From Actinophytocola xanthii (GTDB taxonomy: Bacteria > Actinomycetota > Actinomycetes > Mycobacteriales > Pseudonocardiaceae), in NCBI RefSeq assembly GCF_001921205.1, contig NZ_MSIE01000025.1, positions 62,001 to 126,000 on the forward strand: DNA of 64,000 nt. Reading direction: 5' to 3'. The position numbers and the translations under genes are program-made. Numbering within the stretch: position 1 is the first letter of the stretch; each line of letters opens with the position of its first letter. Positions 34,441-41,185 of this stretch are shown here, piece after piece. The notes beneath the pieces are model-generated. The model was not told the DNA's origin and ran no database searches. It saw only the letters and a program-made list of their open reading frames with translations.

Positions 34441-34890
34441 TCAGCTCCGCGGGTTGCCGTACACGCGGGCGGGGGTTATGAGCACCGCGGCCCGCCGCTC
34501 CTGCGCCATGACCCGGTCGTAGGTGTCCCAGTCATCGTGGGACCCGCCGGCGGCGGTGAAGACGGCGCGCAGCAGCTGCCGCAGCGCGCCGCCGTCGACA
34601 TCGGGATGAGGGTCGTCGGGACCGACGACCTCGGCGTTCCCCTCGACGGCCACCCAGTGCCAACCCGCCCGGACGACGATCGTCGCCCGGGGGTCGGCAC
34701 GCAGGTGGGCCAGCTTGCGAGACCCACCGATGGCGACGAGCCCCACGACCTGGTTCTGCCGCAACGGATGCGCCAACACCCCGGCATTGACCACGGACGA
34801 CTGGATGCCGCCGGCCGAGCGGAGCGTGTTGAACACGCACAACCCGTTGTCGAGGGACACCAGTTCGGCAAACGCGTCGAGATCGGTCAC
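34441..34890 (-). CDS. PPOX-class (pyridoxamine 5'-phosphate oxidase-like) flavin/F420-binding protein
   Basis: 149 residues with the split-barrel fold pattern: 'LCVFNTLRSAGGIQSSVVNA' at the N-terminus, then 'KLAHLRADPRATIVVRAG' and 'WVAVEGNAEVVGPDD'. In actinobacteria these small PPOX-class proteins commonly use F420 rather than FMN. They act in the cytosol as reductases of varied small molecules. It is monocistronic and convergent with the subtilase pseudogene. F420 use is inferred from the family; FMN or haem binding is possible. Confidence 0.85.
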   Translation of the reverse strand: MTDLDAFAELVSLDNGLCVFNTLRSAGGIQSSVVNAGVLAHPLRQNQVVGLVAIGGSRKLAHLRADPRATIVVRAGWHWVAVEGNAEVVGPDDPHPDVDGGALRQLLRAVFTAAGGSHDDWDTYDRVMAQERRAAVLITPARVYGNPRS

Positions 34891-35134
34891 CGCCCCAACC
34901 TACCGTTGTTCTCGCGTGAATCTCGGCATCGGCGTATGCGTGAACCCGGATCACCGCTTACGGATGGAGAACGTCACCGGCGAGCCCGACGCACAACACG
35001 CCGCCATGGCGGCCAACATGGCGGGCGACGGTCGTCCGGGTCTACCAGGCCGGTTGAGGGCTCTGCTACGTTCGCGGAGCTGGGGGGCCTCGTCAGTGGG
35101 CCGGCCGCGAAGCTCACCGAGGAGGGACCGCTGC

Positions 35135-35581
35135 ATGGCTGTCGCCGATGATCTCGACCGCGCCAGCGACTCGAAGTGGGACTGGGTCGCCGAGCACACT
35201 CGTACCTACCTGGCCTCGGGTGGTACGGAGGGGCACGAGTCGAACGGGGTGTACACCCTCGTGCTCGCGACTACCGGACGCAGGTCCGGTGAGCCCCGTC
35301 GAACCTGTCTGATCTACGGCACCTCCGGTGAGGACTTCGTGGTCGTGGCCTCCAAGGGAGGGTCGGACGAGGATCCGGAGTGGTTCAAGAACCTCCTGGC
35401 GGAGCCGAGCGTCGGGGTGCAGGTCGGCACTCGTCGGTTCACCGCCCGCGCCCGCGTCGTGTCTCCGGCCGAGCGTGAGCCGCTGTGGGCGCAGATGGCA
35501 CGCATCTTCCCGCTCTACGAGGAGTACGCGCAGAAGACTGACCGGGTGATCCCGATCGTCCTGCTCACCCCCGAGGACTGA
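35135..35581 (+). CDS. F420-dependent nitroreductase-like (Ddn family) oxidoreductase
   Basis: 148 residues from ATG 35135 with GGAGG 10 bases upstream. 'LVLATTGRRSGEPRRTCLIY' and 'FVVVASKGGSDEDPEWFKNL' followed by 'PSVGVQVGTRRFTARAR' are the signatures of the deazaflavin-dependent nitroreductase family (Mycobacterium Ddn/FGD-associated). It reduces quinones or nitro-compounds with F420H2 at the membrane or in the cytosol; the substrate is unknown. It is separated from the PPOX gene by 244 bases in divergent orientation. A 15-bp hairpin terminator follows. Confidence 0.9.
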   Translation: MAVADDLDRASDSKWDWVAEHTRTYLASGGTEGHESNGVYTLVLATTGRRSGEPRRTCLIYGTSGEDFVVVASKGGSDEDPEWFKNLLAEPSVGVQVGTRRFTARARVVSPAEREPLWAQMARIFPLYEEYAQKTDRVIPIVLLTPED

Positions 35582-35601
35582 CCCCGAGCCACCCGCTGAC
35601 C

Positions 35602-35642
35602 GTTCTGGTGGTGGGCACGCTCGTCGCGCCCACCACCAGAAC
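35602..35642 (+). terminator. 15-bp perfect terminator hairpin
   Basis: GTTCTGGTGGTGGGC (35602-35616) pairs exactly with 35628-35642 across an 11-base loop, 20 bases after the stop of the Ddn-like gene. Confidence 0.85.
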
Positions 35643-35730
35643 TCGACGCGGCACGGATGTCGGGAACGGCGCGCCGGCTCCGTCCCCGTGACGTGAGCGG
35701 CCACGAAGGCCGCGACTCGGGAGGAGAACC

Positions 35731-36168
35731 ATGACGGTCCAGCGGATGGACAACATCGGCATCGTCGTCGACGACCTCGCGGCCGCCGTCGCGTTCTTCC
35801 TCGAGCTCGGCCTCGAGCTCGAGGGCCAGGCGGCGGTCGGGGGCCCGTCGGTCGACCGCCTCGTCGGACTCGACGGCGTCCGGGCCGACCTGGCCGTGGT
35901 GCGGACCCCGGACGGCCACGGGCGGCTGGAGCTGATGAGGTTCCACTCGCCGGTGGCCGTCCCCGCCGAGCCGAACGCGCCGGTCAACACCCTTGGCATT
36001 CGTCGCATCATGTTCGCCGTCGAGGACATCGAGGACGTCCTCGCCCGGCTGCGCGCCCACGGGGCGGAGCCCATGGGTGAGCTGGAGCAGTACGAGGACA
36101 GCTATCGGCTCTGCTACGTCCGCGGGCCCGAGGGCATCATCGTCGCGCTGGCCGAGAGGCTCGGCTGA
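35731..36168 (+). CDS. VOC (glyoxalase/bleomycin-resistance fold) family protein
   Basis: 145 residues from ATG 35731 with GGAGG 5-6 bases upstream. The two beta-alpha-beta-beta-beta modules are visible: 'IGIVVDDLAAAVAFFLELGL' at the N-terminus and 'IRRIMFAVEDIEDVLARLRA' from about residue 90, ending in 'GPEGIIVALAERLG', where the Glu is a usual metal ligand. Such proteins may be metal-dependent lyases, dioxygenases or antibiotic-binding proteins. No substrate can be inferred from neighbours. It converges with the cupin gene, 20 bases apart. Confidence 0.88.
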   Translation: MTVQRMDNIGIVVDDLAAAVAFFLELGLELEGQAAVGGPSVDRLVGLDGVRADLAVVRTPDGHGRLELMRFHSPVAVPAEPNAPVNTLGIRRIMFAVEDIEDVLARLRAHGAEPMGELEQYEDSYRLCYVRGPEGIIVALAERLG

Positions 36169-36188
36169 GGAGCGACCGCCGCCCTCCG

Positions 36189-36575
36189 CTAGACCGGCTG
36201 GAACTCGCCGAGGCGGTCCGCGTAGGGCGACCTCCCGGTCGCGGCCAGCCAGTGCGGATGGGTCACGTAGACCAGCTCGGTCTCCTCGTCCGCCGCGTAG
36301 ACGACGTCCACACCGCTGCGCAGGTAGATGACCTCGCCCGCGCGCGCCGTCACCGAGCCCTCGGCGGTGCGCACCGTGAACGCGCCCCTCGTGATGATCA
36401 GAGCCTCGTCGTAGGCCATGGTCCACGGGTTGGTCTCGCCCTTCCCGTACCGGGCGAAGCCGACGCTCATCGCCGCTCCGCTCTGCTCGTCCAGCACATC
36501 GGCGAGGAACAGTTGCTGGTCCCCGCGCTGGAACCAGTTCGACGCCTGATCGCTGGTGAACAGCTCGACTGACAT
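36189..36575 (-). CDS. Cupin-domain protein (EutQ-like)
   Basis: 128 residues, a single beta-barrel. 'YGKGETNPWTMAYDEALIIT' and 'TARAGEVIYLRSGVDVVY' are the two conserved cupin motifs; metal ligands are partly substituted (few His), as in EutQ-type ethanolamine-utilisation cupins, to which it looks closest. A role in sugar-acid or amine metabolism or as a small ligand-binding protein is possible. It is divergent from a TetR gene across two GGAA-N4-TTCC boxes, so it is probably the TetR's target. No other eut genes are present. Confidence 0.8.
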   Translation of the reverse strand: MSVELFTSDQASNWFQRGDQQLFLADVLDEQSGAAMSVGFARYGKGETNPWTMAYDEALIITRGAFTVRTAEGSVTARAGEVIYLRSGVDVVYAADEETELVYVTHPHWLAATGRSPYADRLGEFQPV

Positions 36576-36598
36576 GGGAGCCCCTCTCGGACAGTAAA

Positions 36599-36640
36599 TG
36601 GAAGAAGTTCCACTTCATCAAACCGGAAATGATTCCACTT
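36599..36640. promoter_or_regulatory. Two GGAA-N4-TTCC boxes, candidate TetR operators
   Basis: TGGAA-GAAG-TTCCA at 36599-36612 and GGAA-ATGA-TTCC at 36625-36636 are each inverted repeats, and both are followed by ACTT, giving a direct repeat of TTCCACTT (36608-36615, 36633-36640) at 25-base spacing. They lie between the divergent cupin and TetR genes in an AT-rich gap. Confidence 0.65.
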
Positions 36641-36663
36641 AGTCAAGGGGTACGCTCCCGGTC

Positions 36664-37239
36664 GTGCGACTACCGATCGCCGGTGGTGGCCCGGCCGAAC
36701 GGGCCGACGCGGCCCGCAACAGGCAGAAGATCCTGCGAGCCGCGGCTCGCCTCGTCGCCGCGCGGGGGGCGGACGCCCTCGCGCTCGACGAGGTCGCGGC
36801 GGCTGCGGGTGTCGGTGTGGGTACCGTCTACCGGCGGTTCGCCGACCGCGGCGTGCTGGCTCAGGCCCTGCTGGACGAGCGGGAGCGCCGGTTCCAGGAG
36901 GCGTTCATCAGCGGGCCCCCGCCGCTCGGACCGGGAGCCCCCGCCCTCGAAAGGATCCGGGCGTTTCTCCACGCGTTCGTCGACCGCCTGGAGGAGCAGG
37001 GCACGCTGCTCATGGTCGCCGAAACCGCGACACCGAAGGCCAGGTTCGAGACCGGCGCGTACCGCCTGCACCACAGCCACCTGGCCGGCCTGCTCGCCGA
37101 GGCCCGGCCCGGCACCGACGCCCACTTCCTGGCGGACGCCCTGCTGGCCCCCCTGGCCGCGGCGCAGTTCGTCCACCAGCGGGAGAACGACCTGAGCGTC
37201 GAGCGGATCAAGGCCGGACTGGACCAGCTGCTCGGCTGA
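36664..37239 (+). CDS. TetR/AcrR family regulator
   Basis: 191 residues from GTG 36664. The HTH is clear: 'NRQKILRAAARLVAARGADA' then 'LDEVAAAAGVGVGTVYRRFA'. The C-terminal domain ('IRAFLHAFVDRLEEQGTLLM...') is of the common actinobacterial AcrR type with an unknown ligand. It is divergent from the cupin gene, and two dyad boxes lie between them, so it likely represses both itself and the cupin. Confidence 0.9.
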   Translation: MRLPIAGGGPAERADAARNRQKILRAAARLVAARGADALALDEVAAAAGVGVGTVYRRFADRGVLAQALLDERERRFQEAFISGPPPLGPGAPALERIRAFLHAFVDRLEEQGTLLMVAETATPKARFETGAYRLHHSHLAGLLAEARPGTDAHFLADALLAPLAAAQFVHQRENDLSVERIKAGLDQLLG

Positions 37240-37244
37240 CGCCG

Positions 37245-37400
37245 GAACTACCGACCGAGGCGCGGCGTGCCGCGCTCACCCATCTGGACGTCGCCGTGCT
37301 CCACCAGGGTTTCCCGAGGCCGCGACAGCGCCGGCCGATCACGGCATCGCCAAGCCCGACCGCTACACGCTGACCGAGCTCATCGCGTGCGAGGCGGACC
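37245..37400 (+). other. Possible remnant of a decayed gene
   Basis: Between the TetR stop and the terpene synthase stop, two adjacent frames show strong codon bias in series: roughly 37245-37311 ('ARRAALTHLDVAVLHQG') and, after a one-base shift, 37313-37400 ('DHGIAKPDRYTLTELIA'). There is no start codon or RBS. It reads like a fragment of a coding gene with a frameshift. I cannot name a parent family. Chance in GC-rich DNA is possible. Confidence 0.25.
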
Positions 37401-37403
37401 AGG

Positions 37404-38408
37404 TCAGGTGCTCGGCGTCGACTCGTAGCGGGCGGTCGTGGCCATCCAGTGCATCAGTCCGGAAGCCAGTGCCCGCACGCCTTCGGCGTAGCGGGCCGCC
37501 GGGTCCGGCAGGGCGGCCGCCGCGTCACACAGGAAGTCCAGCGTGAGCAGTTCGGCGTTGACCAGCTCGACGATCTTGGTTACCGCTTCGTCCTCGGTCA
37601 GGCCCTCGTGCGTGGTCAGCACCACCGCCAGGTTGGCGCCGGTGCCGTGGGCGGCTTCGCGCTGGTAGGAGAACAGGTCGTTGGCCCACGCGCTCGCGTT
37701 GCTGAGCCGCAGCGCCAGGTCGGTGATCTCCGGGCGGCTGGACACCTCGGCCGGCAGCCAGGCTTCGTTCGCCAGCTCGATGAGCGCGGCGGCGTAGAAC
37801 ATTCCTCCGTTGTAGTGGCGGGATGTCACGTACTGCGCCGTCGTGGGCACCGAGCTCGCCGCCCGGTGCATGCGCTCCTCCATGCTCGTTTCCAGATAGG
37901 CCAAATGGATCCGTGCGGCTCGGTCCAGCCAGTGTTCCGGTGCGACCGAACGGGTTTCGGTCCACAGCGAGTCCAGAAGTACCGCCAGCGGCTCGGCCGC
38001 CACGTCGGCCGCCGTGGCCTTGCCGGTGAGGATGTCGCGGAGGAGTCCGACCACATGGGCAGCGTGTTCGTCCTGGTCGGGGCCCCAGATCTCGTCGAGG
38101 AAGTCATCAAGGCACGACATGTGCGTCAGCAGTCGGCCGGCCAGCCAGAGACCGGGATAGTCGGCGTCGGGCCACATCCGCGCGTGCTCTTCGGCGCCCT
38201 GGAAGTTGAGGAACTGCCTGGTAAGGCGGTCGGCGTCCTCGTGACCGGAAAAAACACCCTGTTCGACGAACCACCGCTCGGTGTCGACGACGAGCTGGTC
38301 GAAGTGCGGGTTCAGGCGGGCGGGAAAAGGGCAGCTGATCACGAGGTTCGAGTCCGGCGCCTGCTCGCCGGGCCAGTGCACCGCAGGGGTCCAGCGGGTT
38401 GCCACCAT
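37404..38408 (-). CDS. Class I terpene synthase (sesquiterpene-cyclase type)
   Basis: 334 residues, typical of bacterial sesquiterpene cyclases (about 330). The aspartate-rich motif is 'DDFLDE' (101-106, DDxxD form), the NSE/DTE triad is 'NDLFSYQRE' (Asn243, Ser247, Glu251), and the Arg198 region 'TSRHYNGG' fits the pyrophosphate sensor about 46 residues upstream. 'ARYES' near the C-terminus matches the conserved RY pair. All metal-binding residues are present, so it should ionise a prenyl diphosphate with Mg2+ and cyclise it. The product cannot be predicted. There is no P450, prenyl transferase or methyltransferase adjacent, so it is an isolated gene with its own ~310-base upstream region. 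Confidence 0.92.
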   Translation of the reverse strand: MVATRWTPAVHWPGEQAPDSNLVISCPFPARLNPHFDQLVVDTERWFVEQGVFSGHEDADRLTRQFLNFQGAEEHARMWPDADYPGLWLAGRLLTHMSCLDDFLDEIWGPDQDEHAAHVVGLLRDILTGKATAADVAAEPLAVLLDSLWTETRSVAPEHWLDRAARIHLAYLETSMEERMHRAASSVPTTAQYVTSRHYNGGMFYAAALIELANEAWLPAEVSSRPEITDLALRLSNASAWANDLFSYQREAAHGTGANLAVVLTTHEGLTEDEAVTKIVELVNAELLTLDFLCDAAAALPDPAARYAEGVRALASGLMHWMATTARYESTPST

Positions 38409-38720
38409 AGTGAGATCCTCGTCCGTCGCCGGGCATCCATCCCGATGCCCGAGGTTCGAATGAAGCGGCCGAATGCCTTACAGGGCAGCGCATCCCCTCC
38501 AGTCGGCGGCGAAGTCGATCACTTGAACCATAGCGGCAGCCGCAGAGTGGATCAACCTCCAGTTCAGCTCTCCGTTAGAGCCAGTCAACTTTCGGTTAAT
38601 CTGTCTACTTAGGACTCAAGGGAGTGCGGTTGGCAGTGTCTCACTATCCAAGAATGTGGTCTTGTTCGATTTCTCATCGGCGCCGGGAGCCGCGCGCCGT
38701 GCCGCGGCGCCACCACCGCG
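38409..38720. other. 312-bp intergenic region upstream of the terpene synthase
   Basis: No gene is supported. The left half is AT-richer than its surroundings and holds the promoter of the terpene synthase on the minus strand (a TTGACT-like -35 is present near 38588). The right part carries GC-rich GGCGCC repeats that could form the terminator of the 38721-39314 gene. No clear operator was resolved. Confidence 0.5.
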
Positions 38721-39314
38721 TCAGGGCGCCGACTCTTCTGCCTGTCGTGACCGGCCCAGCGTGATGAAGAAGCACTCGTGGCATTCGAACCAGATGCTGT
38801 GGTAGGAGTCGACCAGAACTCCGGTCAGATAACTGTCCGAACCGGACGCGAACTGGCTGTGCGCCCGGGCGAACCGTGCGCTGTACTCGGCGAAGTGCGG
38901 TGCCACCGGAGTGATCTCGACCAGGATCCGCTGCACCTGCTGGTCTGTCGCCGAAAGGCGGTCGACGAAGTCCGAAGGGCCCTGGTCCTCAGCGCGAGCC
39001 TGCCAGTCGGCGCACAGCTGCTTGAGGTCGTCGTTGAGCTTCCGGAAGACCTCGTAACGGTCGGCCACCAGGGTCAGCGCCTGCGGGCTGATTCCGGTCA
39101 TCCGCCTGTCCGCGTACAGGCGACCGTTCGCGGTGATCTTCCAACCCAGCCGGGGTTTCCCGCTGTCCTCGGCCAGACCCCGGGACTCGAGGTCGCGCAG
39201 AGCGGCCGTGACCTGCTCCAGTGGGGAGTCGAGTGCCGCGCCGAGCGACTCTGGGGTGGCACGTCCTCTGATGCGGAGGATGTGCAGCGTCGGGTCCGCG
39301 ATGTCGACGGGCAT
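38721..39314 (-). CDS. HTH protein paired with the PPDK-like enzyme
   Basis: 197 residues from ATG 39314. The N-terminal winged helix reads 'ATPESLGAALDSPLEQVTAA' then 'RDLESRGLAEDSGKPRLGWK', like MarR/ArsR-type heads. The C-terminal half is helical ('RYEVFRKLNDDLKQLCADWQ', 'LVEITPVAPHFAEYSARFAR') with a 'FECHECFF' Cys/His patch near the end. In Mycobacterium the analogous gene is next to ppdK. It starts 87 bases from the divergent PPDK-like gene, so it likely regulates that gene or interacts with the enzyme. The exact family is not certain. Confidence 0.7.
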   Translation of the reverse strand: MPVDIADPTLHILRIRGRATPESLGAALDSPLEQVTAALRDLESRGLAEDSGKPRLGWKITANGRLYADRRMTGISPQALTLVADRYEVFRKLNDDLKQLCADWQARAEDQGPSDFVDRLSATDQQVQRILVEITPVAPHFAEYSARFARAHSQFASGSDSYLTGVLVDSYHSIWFECHECFFITLGRSRQAEESAP

Positions 39315-39401
39315 GGTGGTTCCTCCTCGTCCCGGGGGCGGGTACGCTGCCGGACTTCCTTGCCCCGCAGGGCATCCGACGATCCCGAGAGCAGGACAGG
39401 C

Positions 39402-41012
39402 ATGAGCGCGGCAGCGGTGGGAGCGACGAGGGTACTGATCCTCGACGGCTCCGTCGAACCGGACCCGGTGGTCGTCGGTGGCAAGGCGGCCGGTATCGCG
39501 CGCATGGTCTCGGCCGGTTTCCCGGTACCGCCCGCGTTCGCGCTGTCCACTTCGGTGTGCCGCGAGTTCCTCGCCGAGGGCGACCGTGTCCTGGACGGGC
39601 TGTGGACCGACGTGCGCTCCGGAATGGGCTACCTGGAACGGCGCACCGGCAGGTCCTTCGGTTCGGCTGACGCGCCCCTGCTCGTCTCCGTGCGCAGCGG
39701 CGCGCCGACGAGCATGCCCGGCATGATGGACACCGTCCTCAACCTGGGCCTGAACCAGGAGATCGCGGACGGCCTCGCCCGCCTCGGGGGGGCGGCGTAC
39801 GCGCGCGACACCCACCAGCGCTTCGAGCAGCTCTTCTCCGAGGTCGTCGGCATCGAGGACATCCCGGCCGATCCCTGGTCCCAGCTGCGTCTCGCGATCG
39901 CGGCGGTCTTCCGGTCCTGGCGCTCCCCGCGCGCCGTGGCCTACCGCCGCCGACACGGGCTCGACGACGAGGCCGGAACCGCCGTGACCGTGCAGGCGAT
40001 GGTGTTCGGCAACGCGGACGACCGCTCCGGAACCGGCGTCCTGTTCACCCGGAACCCGTCCACGGGTGACCCGGAACCCCTCGGCGAGTGGCTGGCGCGT
40101 GCGCAGGGCGAGGACATCGTCTCCGGCACCCGCGCACCCCAGCCGCTCGACGCCCTCGCCGCGCTCCTGCCCGAGGTCCATGCCCAGCTCATCGGCCACG
40201 CGCACCGTCTCGAACAGCGGAACCGCGACGTGCAGGACATCGAGTTCACCGTGGAGAGCGGCCGACTCTGGCTGCTGCAGACGCGCTCGGCCAAACGCTC
40301 TCCGCGGGGTGCGGTCGCCATCGCCGCCGCGCTCGGCCGGGAAGGACTCATCTCGCCCGCGGAGGCCGTCTCCCGCGTGACCGCGGACCAGGTACGCGCG
40401 GTGTTGGTGCCGGGCCTCGATCCCGACGAACGCGCGGCCGCACCACTGCTCGCCCGGGGCACCCCGGCGTGCCCCGGCGTCGGCGCCGGTGTCGTCGTGA
40501 CCGACCCGGACGAGGCCGAGGCCCGGGCGGCCGAGGGCGAGGAAGTGGTGCTCGCACGCCGGACGACGAGCCCGCACGACCTGCACGGAATGCTCGCCGC
40601 CGCCGCCATCGTCACCGAGATCGGCGGCGCGACCTCGCACGCGGCCGTGGTCAGCCGCGAGCTGGGGGTGCCCTGCGTGGTCGGCTGCGGCGAGGACACC
40701 GTGACCGGACTCGACGATCGGACGGTCACCGTGTGCGGTGACACGGGCGAGGTGCTGCAGGGGGAGATCACGCTCCGCGCACCGTCCGAACACGACGACG
40801 AGGACCTGCGTCTTCTCACCCAGTGGGCGCGCGAGATCTCGCCGCTGCCGGCATGGCGATCGGACGAGATCCCGACGGGCGCGCGAGTCGTGCACGAAGT
40901 GGACTATTCGTCCGACACCGCTGTCGAGAACGCGTTGCGTGACAACGTGCAGGCTGTGGTCACAGAGCACCCGCTGCCGGTGTTGCTGGCCGCGATCCGG
41001 GCGCGGCGGTGA
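39402..41012 (+). CDS. ppdK: Pyruvate phosphate dikinase-like protein lacking the PEP-binding barrel
   Basis: 536 residues against about 880 for classical PPDK. The ATP-grasp nucleotide-binding part is present ('VVVGGKAAGIARMVSAGFPV' at the N-terminus, 'RSGAPTSMPGMMDTVLNLGL', 'VQAMVFGNADDRSGTGVLFT'), and so is the swivel domain with the phospho-His in 'GGATSHAAVVSRELGVPCVV' (residues ~408-427). The C-terminal TIM barrel that binds PEP/pyruvate is absent; a ~70-residue tail with 'EVDYSSDTAVENALRDN' takes its place. Mycobacterial PpdK (about 490 residues) is likewise short. It may phosphorylate its His from ATP and hand the group to another protein. Divergent from an HTH gene. Confidence 0.82.
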   Translation: MSAAAVGATRVLILDGSVEPDPVVVGGKAAGIARMVSAGFPVPPAFALSTSVCREFLAEGDRVLDGLWTDVRSGMGYLERRTGRSFGSADAPLLVSVRSGAPTSMPGMMDTVLNLGLNQEIADGLARLGGAAYARDTHQRFEQLFSEVVGIEDIPADPWSQLRLAIAAVFRSWRSPRAVAYRRRHGLDDEAGTAVTVQAMVFGNADDRSGTGVLFTRNPSTGDPEPLGEWLARAQGEDIVSGTRAPQPLDALAALLPEVHAQLIGHAHRLEQRNRDVQDIEFTVESGRLWLLQTRSAKRSPRGAVAIAAALGREGLISPAEAVSRVTADQVRAVLVPGLDPDERAAAPLLARGTPACPGVGAGVVVTDPDEAEARAAEGEEVVLARRTTSPHDLHGMLAAAAIVTEIGGATSHAAVVSRELGVPCVVGCGEDTVTGLDDRTVTVCGDTGEVLQGEITLRAPSEHDDEDLRLLTQWAREISPLPAWRSDEIPTGARVVHEVDYSSDTAVENALRDNVQAVVTEHPLPVLLAAIRARR

Positions 41013-41185
41013 CCCCGGCGACGCCCGCGTACCCCCGTTCCGGGGTCTACCTGTGACAACGTGTCCGCGCGACTTCGTTGAGTCACCACCGAGTTCCGTT
41101 AACCAATCGCTGTGTGGTTTGATTTGCCGTCACCGGCACCGGGCTACACCGTTGCCTAGACGTCAGCGAGGACAAGGCGAAACAG

